From Paenibacillus doosanensis (GTDB lineage: Bacteria > Bacillota > Bacilli > Paenibacillales > NBRC-103111), in assembly GCF_025060755.1 (NCBI RefSeq), contig NZ_JANYUY010000040.1:1-64000 (forward strand): a stretch of 64,000 bases of DNA, in the 5' to 3' direction. Below, piece after piece: positions 31,901 through 40,403 of the stretch. Within the stretch, counting starts at the first letter, position 1. Every line of letters begins with the position of its first letter. The notes beneath the pieces were generated by a model that was not told where the DNA came from, ran no database searches, and saw only the letters and a program-made list of their open reading frames with translations. A program made the translations under genes and the position numbers.

Positions 31901-34900
31901 CGGATACGGCCCGTCCGTCTACTTGAAGACCGGTGAGCTTGGGCCGTTTGTCGCTCGATTGATCGTCCATCGGCGGAACGGTATTCTCGGCGATGATAGA
32001 CGCCGCTTGCGGGCCGTGGCTATTGATCAGCTGCTGAACATACAGGCTTTCCGGCATATGATCGGCCGCAGGCGTCACCTTTTGCGTCACGCTGTATTCA
32101 TATGCATCAAAGTTAGGTACCTTGCCCCCGTTCAATCCTGCGGCGGCCATATTCGCCGAATCCGACTTGTCCGGTTTTTGCCGTCCGGTCGATGAATCGG
32201 TGGCCGATCCCAAACGGTTGCTGGCATTGTCGAATTGATGCCCGATTACATAGTTCGGCGAAAGCTGAGGCTGGGTCGCTATGAACGGGCCGGTGAAGTT
32301 ATACAGCATATAGTTAACCCCCGCCCAACCGTGCGACGTCCCCATGTCCCAGCGGTTTTGCAAGTAGATGCGCGCTGCGACATTGTCGTACAATCCGCCG
32401 GACGACCAGCGGAAATGCGGCTCCGACGCATTGGACGTGTACTCGCTGGAGTTATTGTAAAATACGTTAGGGCCGGAAGTATACGAATCTACGATGAAAG
32501 CATGCCGCATATACCGGGAATACACGCGCTGCGTAAACATGAACGCGGATTTTTTATAATAGATGGAATAACGGCGTTCACCGGCATTCATAAGGCTCAC
32601 AGGGTCCAGAACGCTGCCGTCCTGCACCGTAATATTCCGCGAGCTGCCGTCCGTTACAAAGGCGCTGTCAATATGATATGTCGTAAAATTGCGCAGCCAT
32701 CCGTCGCGGACGTTGACCATCGCCACAAATACTTCCGCGTGGTTCTCATCGTTATACGACTTGAAGTTGACTCCGTATCTGGATAAAGACGGCTTGGTCG
32801 TATTGTAGAAATGCGAGATGCCCTGGATGTTTTCTGCGCCTACGTTGCTGATGCGTCCGCCTTCCGCCGTCTTGACGATTTTGGAGACGCCCCAGCGCAT
32901 ATCGAGATTATCCGAAAGCGGCTCGGCCAGCGTGATCGTGCGGGTTGCGGCGTCGATGCTCTTGATCGTACGCTCCGCCGTGAACGGCGTGCCGGCAAAT
33001 CCGCTCTCCAGATTGCCGCCGGGCAGCCAGTTGCTCGCTCCGTCCACTTTGTCCATGTACATGGCCTTGACCCAATTCGCATTGATCGCCTTCTGTACGG
33101 TGACCAGATCGCCTACGGAGAAACCGTCCAGGCTCGCCACATGGATGGAGTACTGCCCGGCTCCCACATACTGATCCGTGATATCGGTCGATACGGACTT
33201 GCTTACGCTTTGTCCGGTAAAATTGATTAAGGTGCTGCCGGATTCTTTCGTATACGGACTGCCGGTCGTCGTATCGTGATTGGCCGGAGGGGTATACGAC
33301 TCCGCAATTTTCCATGTGGAAATCAGCTTCGTCACTCCGGGCTCGGCGCTCTCGCTGGCGATTTGCTCGTCATACGGATTGCCGGCCGTACCGTCTCCGA
33401 CAACGGGCGTAACCGTCCCCGCTCCCGCTCCGCGAATGACGACGCCGGATACGTTAACGTTCAGCGGCTTGCTGATGCGGAACACGCCAGCTTCCAAATA
33501 GACGGCTCCCCGGAAGCCGTCTTCCTGGACGGGATACAAGGAAACATAATCGATCGCGTCCTGGATCGTCTGCCACGCATCCTGGGTATCGTCGGCAAGA
33601 GGCGCTACTTTGACGCGAACCGGCACATTCGGAATCGCTGTGCCGCCGCCCTTATAACCGACCGCCGAGTAATCCATCACCTGATTGCCTTTGTAATCCG
33701 GCACATAAGTGAGTTGGCCGGAGCCGTCCATCTGGATTGCCGGATAAGCGCTGTCCGCCCAATCATCCGGACTCTTATTAGCCACGTCGGCATTATTCGA
33801 ATTTTGGATGTTAGGGATCGATCGGTAATTCGCAAAATCATCGATGGCCGTAAAATAGTAGTTGTCATACAGCGTATTTCCGCTGTTGGTCAACGTGAAC
33901 GCCGCCCTGTACGTTCCCTTCGCTAGCGCGACGGAATCGGGAACAGACATGACCGCATTGCCGCCCGCATCCGCAGCTGTCGGAGGGAAGCTGTAAGCCG
34001 CCGAACCGTCAGGAGCGATGAGCGTTCCGGCAACTGTCGTTCCTGCAACCGCTTTCGTAACTTGGAAAACAGGAAACTTGCCGGATGCCGATTGAGCGTC
34101 GATCACGGCCGGACGGCCGATCGTAAGACTCATTCCCGGATAACTCGGCGTGATGATGGCGTATCCGCTGCCCGGATCGTTCAAGTACGTATCGGCAAAT
34201 GCGGAAGAATCGTCCGTCGCCGTCTCCGAGTTCAAAATTTGCAAATTCGACATGCCGATAGCGCCCGGATTGCCTGGAATGACCGTGAAATGGATCATCA
34301 CGTAGCGCGCCGTCACAGGCGAGACAAGAGTTCCCGTAGTCGTGGCCGACCAACCGGAATTGCTGGGCTTCAGCGAGCCCCAGTTCGGATCTCCCGCGTC
34401 GCTCGCCGGAACGCCGATTTGCTTGGCAAGCGACCAGTCAGCGCTCCACGTATAGGCGGTCAGTCCCGAGTTCGACGTCCCAGGAAGCGAAGCCCAGGCG
34501 TTATCGGCCGACGTATAGAGCACTTCATAATCCGATATCCGGGTTTTCACGCTGGAAAAGCCGGCGGGAATATCGAAGCTGACTTCGTCAAACGTCTTCT
34601 CCCCTCCCAAATCGACGGCTATCCAGAGCGAACCGGTCCCTTCAGCCGGAAACACCGCTGTCGCGGTTCCGCCGAATTGCCAGTAGTCTTTTCCGTTATG
34701 AGCGGCCGCAAACGGCGCTTTTTTAGTGCTATTTTCCGAGCTTACCTTCACGTTGCCGCCGGCGCCCGTCTCGAGCGTCCCCGGCACAACGTCAACCTTG
34801 GCTGATGCCGCATGAGCGGCCTGTTGAGGTACAAAGAACAGACCAATAATAAAAGTGAACACCAATAAGATAGACAGAGCCTTGTTCAACGTCTTTTTCA

Positions 34901-34901
34901 A
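28950..34901 (-). CDS. Giant SLH-anchored beta-helix protein (likely polysaccharide lyase or hydrolase)
   Basis: A 1983-aa surface protein. In order: signal peptide (1-32); a discoidin-like carbohydrate-binding region (about 35-230); a beta-rich domain (about 240-360); a right-handed beta-helix of the pectate-lyase-superfamily kind (about 440-900); a cadherin-like sandwich (about 1000-1090); a second discoidin-like domain (about 1100-1250); a bacterial Ig-like Big_2 domain (about 1265-1350); three cadherin-like repeats (about 1360-1650); a ZU5-like domain (about 1665-1790); and three SLH repeats (about 1795-1983; AGHWAEGNIKQAVNRGIVSG is the first) that bind the secondary cell-wall polymer. 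The start is TTG, 11 bases after GGAGG. The helix suggests a substrate such as pectin, fitting the neighbouring lyase, but I see no catalytic triad I can assert. Confidence 0.88.
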   Translation of the reverse strand: MKKTLNKALSILLVFTFIIGLFFVPQQAAHAASAKVDVVPGTLETGAGGNVKVSSENSTKKAPFAAAHNGKDYWQFGGTATAVFPAEGTGSLWIAVDLGGEKTFDEVSFDIPAGFSSVKTRISDYEVLYTSADNAWASLPGTSNSGLTAYTWSADWSLAKQIGVPASDAGDPNWGSLKPSNSGWSATTTGTLVSPVTARYVMIHFTVIPGNPGAIGMSNLQILNSETATDDSSAFADTYLNDPGSGYAIITPSYPGMSLTIGRPAVIDAQSASGKFPVFQVTKAVAGTTVAGTLIAPDGSAAYSFPPTAADAGGNAVMSVPDSVALAKGTYRAAFTLTNSGNTLYDNYYFTAIDDFANYRSIPNIQNSNNADVANKSPDDWADSAYPAIQMDGSGQLTYVPDYKGNQVMDYSAVGYKGGGTAIPNVPVRVKVAPLADDTQDAWQTIQDAIDYVSLYPVQEDGFRGAVYLEAGVFRISKPLNVNVSGVVIRGAGAGTVTPVVGDGTAGNPYDEQIASESAEPGVTKLISTWKIAESYTPPANHDTTTGSPYTKESGSTLINFTGQSVSKSVSTDITDQYVGAGQYSIHVASLDGFSVGDLVTVQKAINANWVKAMYMDKVDGASNWLPGGNLESGFAGTPFTAERTIKSIDAATRTITLAEPLSDNLDMRWGVSKIVKTAEGGRISNVGAENIQGISHFYNTTKPSLSRYGVNFKSYNDENHAEVFVAMVNVRDGWLRNFTTYHIDSAFVTDGSSRNITVQDGSVLDPVSLMNAGERRYSIYYKKSAFMFTQRVYSRYMRHAFIVDSYTSGPNVFYNNSSEYTSNASEPHFRWSSGGLYDNVAARIYLQNRWDMGTSHGWAGVNYMLYNFTGPFIATQPQLSPNYVIGHQFDNASNRLGSATDSSTGRQKPDKSDSANMAAAGLNGGKVPNFDAYEYSVTQKVTPAADHMPESLYVQQLINSHGPQAASIIAENTVPPMDDQSSDKRPKLTGLQVDGRAVSGFSPDVYSYTVTLPLDYDYSKKAEITAQAEQGVRVDVAYPQEMSGGTALITLTDAEGVKNFYNVAFAVIPKSPIVTASDEQVDSSNSNYAVNVLNPGDYAGTGSLRWAASGAAWIRMYLGETAKTVQGVQIGFVQHASNPRTYKLRIEYSTDGQNWSAVPSGTVVSETSATPVAWETQPDTYMNSLTVLAGTPGENVLQTFTFDTPVQARFIRIAGNGNMTGSSSNAWNNYWRLRPLFPQTEPPYTPPAGVAVSGPASLSPNGSARLQAQLTPSTATVTDVIWKSSDPAVAVVDSTGKVTAVAAGQVTITATTVDGAFVSSGMLQQASGTHEITVAYSGNAKLSGLSVDQGTLSPAFSPAEFGYTVDVPSSVSSLHLYVTKAEPEASISVTGAVYSTVTGDVYAYKASGLKFGSNPIDIAVTAQDGTSNSYRLTVNRAAALGSNADLSSLALSSGSLTPAFTPGTTAYAAAVDNSVSNITVTASVYDSQATMTVNGNLVASGQASPAVRLQVGANPVTIVVTAQDGTTKMYTVSVQRAAALSGNADLSSLTLSSGSLSPAFAPGTTAYTANVDSGVSSLTVTAAVSDSSAAVTVNGKPVASGQASQAVPLQFGSNPVTIAVTAQDGTTKTYNITVTRFVKRSSGGSGSSGGGAGTAPGDAKVTGTDGKLTLPAGKQGEVSLGDGIVVSIPANASNKELKITIEKVTDLQALLANHEILVSPIFEILKNISENFSSPVTLTFTFDTAGLPESKTAAVFYYDEAKKVWVEVAGGKIDGNKISVEVDHFTKFAVFAVDTAAEKPNPAVALSDIAGHWAEGNIKQAVNRGIVSGYPDGTFKPNRTVTRAEFAVMLMNARKAQGEGAKLTFTDGAEIGDWAQKAVAQAVQAGVVQGYEDGSFRPNAEITRAEMAVMIAKAASLKIEADAAAGFADDQDIPAWSKGAVAAMKQQKLIEGRDGNVFGPAASATRAEAVTVLLNLLAQSGK
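30000..30600 (-). repeat. Tandem coding repeats for cadherin-like domains
   Basis: Two nearly identical units of about 280 bp (around 30010-30280 and 30300-30575) and a third, more divergent one to about 30880 encode the cadherin-like domains of the SLH protein. Shared blocks include the gtcgtgccgtcctgcgc stretch in all three. Confidence 0.75.
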
Positions 34902-34929
34902 TAGTAGGACACTCCTCCAAAATCACTTT

Positions 34930-34943
34930 TGTTACCGTTTTCA
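34930..34943 (-). promoter_or_regulatory. Perfect CcpA cre site upstream of the SLH gene
   Basis: TGAAAACGGTAACA on the minus strand matches the consensus TGWAANCGNTNWCA at all 14 positions. It lies about 30 bases before the TTG start, downstream of an A+T-rich promoter-like region (TATAAT on the minus strand near 35025). A site in the 5' leader would act as a roadblock under glucose. Confidence 0.85.
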
Positions 34944-35081
34944 TACCAAGCCAGAACCGTACTTGTTTCTGCTACAGCCGTCGCTCACCCCCAACTCTCA
35001 TATGCTTTTACATTAACATAAATTATAAATCTTCAGTGTCGATGCATCATGAAAAAATGTCGTTATATTACGATACAAATC

Positions 35082-35106
35082 AAAAAGCCCCCGAGGGCCG
35101 AAGGCT
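35082..35106 (-). terminator. Terminator after the DinB-like gene
   Basis: agccttcg / cgggggct on the minus strand, followed by TTTTTG, closes the transcript running from the transporter operon and DinB-like gene before the SLH gene promoter. Confidence 0.7.
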
Positions 35107-35128
35107 CCTTGGAGAACTTTGCTAATCA

Positions 35129-35659
35129 TTAATGAAGCTGCTCTTGCTCCGCAACGGCAAGCTCAGAGCCGAGCTCTCGGTCCAATTCGCTCTTCTGGCG
35201 CAGATGATGACGGAAATGCATGTCAACGAGACTGTACCACTCCCTCGCATTCAACCATCCGAATCCGCCGTGCTTGACTTTACAATCCGGGTTCGTTTCA
35301 TCCAGCTTTATTACCCATTCCGCCATTCTCCGCTGAACCTGCTCAAGCCCGCGCAGCAATTCCTCTTTACTGTCCGAATTGCTCGGCGAGTTTGCGGGAC
35401 CGTCCGGCAGCTTGATCTTCACCGGAGGAAAGCCTCCGTTTCGGAACACCTGCTCGCCCGCTTCGGTCTTCACGAGCGTCTTCTCCGCTGCAGCGGTGCA
35501 AACCGCCGCTTGATCCAGATAATCCAATGCGGCCAAGATCAAATGATTGTACATCTGCGATAGGGACCAGCCTCCTTCCGCCGGTTGATACCTTAGCTGC
35601 TGAAGCGAATAACCGGATAAATATTGTTTGTACGCCTCGATCACATCGCGTTCGCTCAT
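35129..35659 (-). CDS. DinB-family protein
   Basis: A 176-aa four-helix-bundle protein of the DinB/YfiT type. The metal-ligand-like histidines are in SLSQMYNHLILAALDYL (first helix pair) and the C-terminal MHFRHHLRQK. Members use a metal in thiol transfer (bacillithiol) reactions, but most are uncharacterised. I use ATG 35659, 10 bases after AAGGAG; the GTG three codons earlier abuts that site. It lies 62 bases after the second binding-protein gene on the same strand and may be transcribed with it, with no obvious metabolic link. Confidence 0.82.
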   Translation of the reverse strand: MSERDVIEAYKQYLSGYSLQQLRYQPAEGGWSLSQMYNHLILAALDYLDQAAVCTAAAEKTLVKTEAGEQVFRNGGFPPVKIKLPDGPANSPSNSDSKEELLRGLEQVQRRMAEWVIKLDETNPDCKVKHGGFGWLNAREWYSLVDMHFRHHLRQKSELDRELGSELAVAEQEQLH

Positions 35660-35721
35660 AGGGATCACACTCCTTGGACGTTATCGCTTCATTGCGCGGA
35701 ACATTGCCATTCATCAATGCG

Positions 35722-37038
35722 TTATTCGCCGTCATTATTCGCCGGCAGCTGCCCCAAGATGCGGTTCAATGCTTGAATGACTTCGTCCGGCTTGCGCTCC
35801 TCCGTCAAAGCGTCATGCAGCCCGATCTGCAAAACGGACGAAATTTCCGAATACTGCGCCACCCTCGGCCGAAAGCGCGCGTGCTTCAGCACGGATTCTA
35901 TTTCGGGATAGTACGGATTAAACGCTAGGACATCGGGATCATGATACGGCCGATTGGCCGCAGGCATTCTGGAATCGTTCATAGCAATTTGCTTCTGAGC
36001 CTCTTCGCCAATCAAAAATTTAAGAAATTGAATGGCCGCCAATCGGCGCGGCTCCGTAATATGGGCGTTCATACCGATGCTGAACCCTCCCAGTCCCGCT
36101 CCGCCCAGCGTTCCGCGCGGCCCGACGGGCAGCGGCGCAATGCCGATTTTGCCTTGAACGGGATAATTCCCGTTTTTCGCCAAGCCCCATACGATAGGAC
36201 CGCTGCGCAGAAAAGCCGACTTTCCTTGCAAAAACCATTCTCTGGACTCCGTTTCCTTTAAACTCAGCACCCTTGGCGGGGAGATTCCCTCCTTCAAGAG
36301 CCGCTGCATAAACGCCAAAGCTTCCACGGCTTCGGGATCGTTCAATGTCCAACGGCCCGCGTTTTCAACAATATCCCCGCCGTTATTCCACACTTGTTCC
36401 AAGAAGTTGAGCGTCAAGCCCTCATATGCATTCCCCTGGAATAAATATCCATATTCTGCAAAGCCTTTTTGCTGCAGCAGCTTGGACTGTTCTATCAGCT
36501 CCGACCAAGTTCGCGGCGGCGGTTGCCCGATTTGTTCCAGCAAATCTTTGCGGTAAAACAGCATCCCCATATCGGCATACCACGGAAGGGCGTACATCGT
36601 CCCTTGCGAATAGACGCTTTCAAGCGGAATATCGCTAATATCCTTCAGATCGTCTTGACTGAAATAAGGGGTTAACGGGGCCAGCCATCCGGCGGAAGCG
36701 AATTCCTTAATCCAGATGACGTCCATCGCGAACAAGTCGATATCTTTATCGCCGCTTACCAGCTTATTCACATACTCGTCATGCATGGAAGAAACCGGCG
36801 GCAATTGCGTAATGTTCACTCTAATCTCCGGATGAAGCCGCATAAAGTCTTCCGCCAGTCTTTGCGCGGTTCCCGTCCCCGTCTCCGGCGCGGAGAAGGC
36901 AATCGTCGTCACTTGCTCCGGATCGGGCGAAGCTTCCGGCCTGCCCCCGGATTCGCAGGCGGTCGCTGCCGCCAGCAGCAGAAGCGACAAAGCGGCGGCG
37001 AAACCGAATCGTACGTAAAGCCGGCGCCTTAACCTCAT
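35722..37038 (-). CDS. Second sugar-binding lipoprotein of the YesMN-linked transporter
   Basis: A 438-aa family 1 solute-binding lipoprotein. A signal peptide with lipobox ATAC (Cys about 28) is followed by the classical start VTTIAFSAPETGTGTAQRLA and the FLKFLIGEEAQKQIA lobe near the C terminus. It overlaps the response regulator gene by 4 bases (ATGA) and is separated from the permease genes by the kinase and regulator genes. It resembles the other binding protein of the cluster (42203) in several places, such as MFYRKDLLEQIGQPPPRTWSEL. It may be an alternative receptor or may report ligand to the YesM sensor. The latter is inference from gene coupling. Confidence 0.9.
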   Translation of the reverse strand: MRLRRRLYVRFGFAAALSLLLLAAATACESGGRPEASPDPEQVTTIAFSAPETGTGTAQRLAEDFMRLHPEIRVNITQLPPVSSMHDEYVNKLVSGDKDIDLFAMDVIWIKEFASAGWLAPLTPYFSQDDLKDISDIPLESVYSQGTMYALPWYADMGMLFYRKDLLEQIGQPPPRTWSELIEQSKLLQQKGFAEYGYLFQGNAYEGLTLNFLEQVWNNGGDIVENAGRWTLNDPEAVEALAFMQRLLKEGISPPRVLSLKETESREWFLQGKSAFLRSGPIVWGLAKNGNYPVQGKIGIAPLPVGPRGTLGGAGLGGFSIGMNAHITEPRRLAAIQFLKFLIGEEAQKQIAMNDSRMPAANRPYHDPDVLAFNPYYPEIESVLKHARFRPRVAQYSEISSVLQIGLHDALTEERKPDEVIQALNRILGQLPANNDGE

Positions 37039-38648
37039 CCTTGCCTTACCTCCGTTTCTTGAGCCGAATCGGCCATAGCTTCATAAGCAAGCCGCTCCCG
37101 CCATTCCTTCGGAGTCGCTCCCGTATGCTCCTTGAAGCAGCGCGTAAAATATTTATAGTCGGCAAACCCTACCTCATAGGCGACTTCATACATTTTTTTA
37201 CGGCCTTCTCTTATGAGCTCCATCGCCCGTTCCATTCTTTTTTCCATCACGTATTCCAAAAAGGTCTTGTCCAGTGCTTGCTTGAACAAGGCGCTGAAAT
37301 GGCTCCGGCTGAGCTCCACATGCTCGGCTACATCCTGCATCTTCAATTCTTCTTGCAAATGCCGCTGAATATATTGGACGGCCTTCTGAATTTCCGGACG
37401 CAGCGAGAAGCCGCCGGAAGCTTGCACCCGCTGTTCCCATGCGTCGATTTCGCGCCCGATCCGGCTAACCAGCTCGGACCGCTTGCTCATCCCCCGCAGC
37501 TCGGAAATGGCCGCTCCCATAGGGGAAGATTGCGGATCGCCGCATTCCAGCCGGATCATGTCGATCATGGCGGCCGCCATCTCCTTGACGGAAGCGGACG
37601 ACACGCCGGGCTTCCATAGAGCGGATAACTGTTGGAGCTCCGCTCTTACCTTTTGCGGCGAGCGTGTTCGAAGCGCCTCAAGAAACTGCTGGCGGCGGTC
37701 GGCGGTAAACATTGCGCCACTCATTGCGCCTCTGTCCTCCGCTGCGGCGTACGGCGCTTCACCGGTATAAAAGCTCCTTTCTCCCTCGTCGTAAAAGAAA
37801 GCTTCCGCGCCCCGGCCCGCTTCTTCCAATGCTTGCCGGGCCGTCGCCAACGATACGAACGGGGCCGATACGCCGACGTACAGCTCCTCCCTGCCGCAAT
37901 CGAACAGCTGAAGCAGACGGCCCGACCATATGTGCCCCGTCCGCTGTATTTCCAACGAAGACGGCGTTCCGGAATACTTCAGCACGGTCAGCAGGCAGCC
38001 TTCCTCATCCAAGGCGCCGTACCAATCGCTCTCGTGGCCGTACAACTGCTCAAGCTGACGGCAGCCCGCGAACAGCGCGCCGCTTCCCGCCGAATGTACG
38101 GGCTTCGCCATAAGCAGCAGGAAGCAGCCCGAATCGCCGGCTGAACGCCCGCTTATTGCGGCGGCTGACGCGGACGGCAGGTCGCTTTTGAATGCGGCGC
38201 GCAGCCCGGCCTGCCTTTCCAGGCTGCGGACCTGTTCGGCCTGCCGCAGCAGCGCGTCCACGCTTTTCCGCTTTTCCAGGCTTTGCCGTACTTTGCTTAA
38301 AGCAAGATCCACTTCCGTTTCGTCCATCGACGTTTTCAATAAATAATTGACCGCCCCCAGGTGAATCGCCTCTTTGGCATAGGCAAAATCGTCATGACAG
38401 CTTAAAATGACCGATACCGTTTCCGGATAAGACTCGCGGATCTTTTTGAGAAAGGTCAGACCGTCCATATGCGGCATGCGGATATCCGTGATGACGACGT
38501 CGGGCTGAAGATAGGCCATAGCTTCCAGCGCTTTCGCGCCGTTGGAGTAGTCGCCGACCACCTGCATATCGTATTTGGACCAGGGGATGGTCAAAGAAAG
38601 CCCCCGGCGCACAAGCACTTCATCGTCCACGATAATAACCTTCCACAT
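37035..38648 (-). CDS. YesN-type response regulator (AraC output)
   Basis: A 537-aa regulator. An N-terminal receiver domain (1-120) has VDDEVLVRRG, the phosphoacceptor Asp in VVITDIRMPHMDG (about 51-63) and a conserved Lys. A linker of about 300 aa follows. The C-terminal AraC-type double helix-turn-helix (about 430-525) carries VAEHVELSRSHFSALFKQ and YEVGFADYKYFTRCFKEHTG. Its start lies 3 bases after the kinase stop, behind AAAGGAGGG. It should bind direct repeats upstream of the transporter promoter, such as the three copies at 43556-43649. Confidence 0.95.
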   Translation of the reverse strand: MWKVIIVDDEVLVRRGLSLTIPWSKYDMQVVGDYSNGAKALEAMAYLQPDVVITDIRMPHMDGLTFLKKIRESYPETVSVILSCHDDFAYAKEAIHLGAVNYLLKTSMDETEVDLALSKVRQSLEKRKSVDALLRQAEQVRSLERQAGLRAAFKSDLPSASAAAISGRSAGDSGCFLLLMAKPVHSAGSGALFAGCRQLEQLYGHESDWYGALDEEGCLLTVLKYSGTPSSLEIQRTGHIWSGRLLQLFDCGREELYVGVSAPFVSLATARQALEEAGRGAEAFFYDEGERSFYTGEAPYAAAEDRGAMSGAMFTADRRQQFLEALRTRSPQKVRAELQQLSALWKPGVSSASVKEMAAAMIDMIRLECGDPQSSPMGAAISELRGMSKRSELVSRIGREIDAWEQRVQASGGFSLRPEIQKAVQYIQRHLQEELKMQDVAEHVELSRSHFSALFKQALDKTFLEYVMEKRMERAMELIREGRKKMYEVAYEVGFADYKYFTRCFKEHTGATPKEWRERLAYEAMADSAQETEVRQG

Positions 38649-38651
38649 TCC

Positions 38652-40355
38652 TCATCCCTCCTTTACGGGCAAATGGATGATAATCTTCGTTCCTTGCCCG
38701 ATCTCGCTCATAATGCTGATTCCATAAGGACTTCCGAACAGCCGCTTGATTTTCTCCGCCACATTATGAATGCCGATGCCGCTGAATTTTCCGGGGAATG
38801 CATCGTCCTTGGCCAGCAAGCCTTCGATAGCTTCGGGCGTCATTCCGACTCCGTCATCCATAACGGATACCATCAGCGTCTGCCCTTCCCTGCGAGCTTG
38901 TATCCATATATGCCCGATTCCGTCTTCCAGCCCGTGAAAAATGCTGTTTTCCACCAGCGGCTGCAGAATCATTCGCGGAACGATGCAATGCTCCGTATCC
39001 GCGTCCGTGTCGAAGGCAACGGATAATTCGGGCCCGAACCTGTACTGCTGAATGGAAATATAATGGCGCAGCTCTTCAAGCTCTTCGGACAGCGTCTGGA
39101 AAGGCCCCTTCTTGCCTAAGCTCGATTGCAGCAGCTTGATTAACGAAGTAATCAGCTCTTTAATTTGGGGGACGCCGTGCAGGACGGCGAGCCACTGAAC
39201 CGAGTTCAGCGTATTGTACAAAAAATGCGGATTAATTTGATACTGCAGCGCTTTCAATTGGGCGTCCTTTTTGGCGCGCTCCTCTTCCTGAACCCGCTTG
39301 AGCAGCGATTCCAGCGTGTTCAGCATTTCATTATAGGAGCTGCTGAGCTCGCCGATTTCATCATTGGCCAGCACCTTGACCCGCGATTGAAAAAAGCCGG
39401 TTTGAATGTGACGAATCGAGTGGCTTAACAGCTGAAGCGGTTTCAGCACATGTTTGGAGAGGGCGACGGCAAGCGCCAGCCCCAGCAAGCAAGCGATCGC
39501 CGTAATGGCGAGCGTGACGTCGCGCGTCTCCCGGGTGGACCGGTACAGCTGGTCATACGGGATGCTGGCGGTCAGCGTCCAGCCGGTAACGGGCGAAACA
39601 TGAGAGATGATCAGGCTCTCGGGCGACGGGGCCAGCACATCCCGGGAGCCGAGTATTACCTTGCCCTCCTTATCGAGCAAGCCGATCTTCTCCCCCGAAA
39701 AGCCGATGCCGTTGGAAAATTCGCCGAGCAGCAGGTCCGCGGACATATGTACAAAAACCCACTCTTTATCCTTCGCTTTCAAAGGATACGGAATGGGATA
39801 GAACATATCGATGCTCTCGGATACAGGGACGCCGTAATCAAAATAATCGGCCATATGCGGCGCGACAAAAACGCTGGCCGTCTCTTCCCGCAGCACTTCC
39901 GGCCACCACGGCTGTCTGACGATCAGATCCGGCTTCAGGTCGACATTGGTCCCTGAGCGGACCAAGAGCTGCGACCGATCGTTCATGGAAAGAATATGAA
40001 TGCCGTCAATATACGGGCGGCTGCCCTTCTGCGCGGTTAAAAAATGACGGATATCCAAATCGTCTTTGTACCGTTTTTCCAGATTGGCCGCCGTTTCCCC
40101 GGACTTCTCCAGCGGAGCCTGATGCAGCCAATCGGAAATGGAGCGGTTGAGCACGACGACTTTGGCGATGGACTCCATATCCTTCATATAAGTATCTACA
40201 TTGCTGCCGATTTGCCGCAGCGACGCCTGGGCGGAAGCCGTCGCCTGACTCTCGCTGCTGCCGGCGAATTTATGATAAACAAATACGTTTACAACGCTTA
40301 GCGGCACGATCGCCATGCCGAGAAAAGACAAAATTAACCTTACGCGAATTTTCAC
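38652..40355 (-). CDS. YesM-type sensor histidine kinase
   Basis: A 567-aa membrane sensor. First membrane segment about 8-28; extracellular Cache-like domain about 30-270; second membrane segment (LAITAIACLLGLALAVALS, about 272-292); HAMP (about 295-345); His_kinase domain with ALQYQINPHFLYNTLNSVQW (phosphoacceptor His in the PHFLYN motif, about 375); and ATPase domain ending with GIGIHNVAEKIKRLFG. I use GTG 40355, five bases after GGAGG; the GTG four codons upstream overlaps that site. It lies between the permease and regulator genes of one operon, so it presumably senses the imported sugar. Confidence 0.94.
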   Translation of the reverse strand: MKIRVRLILSFLGMAIVPLSVVNVFVYHKFAGSSESQATASAQASLRQIGSNVDTYMKDMESIAKVVVLNRSISDWLHQAPLEKSGETAANLEKRYKDDLDIRHFLTAQKGSRPYIDGIHILSMNDRSQLLVRSGTNVDLKPDLIVRQPWWPEVLREETASVFVAPHMADYFDYGVPVSESIDMFYPIPYPLKAKDKEWVFVHMSADLLLGEFSNGIGFSGEKIGLLDKEGKVILGSRDVLAPSPESLIISHVSPVTGWTLTASIPYDQLYRSTRETRDVTLAITAIACLLGLALAVALSKHVLKPLQLLSHSIRHIQTGFFQSRVKVLANDEIGELSSSYNEMLNTLESLLKRVQEEERAKKDAQLKALQYQINPHFLYNTLNSVQWLAVLHGVPQIKELITSLIKLLQSSLGKKGPFQTLSEELEELRHYISIQQYRFGPELSVAFDTDADTEHCIVPRMILQPLVENSIFHGLEDGIGHIWIQARREGQTLMVSVMDDGVGMTPEAIEGLLAKDDAFPGKFSGIGIHNVAEKIKRLFGSPYGISIMSEIGQGTKIIIHLPVKEG

Positions 40356-40403
40356 GCGAACCTCCACGCCCGGATGTCATATGCAATGCTGTATGTCCAA
40401 AGT

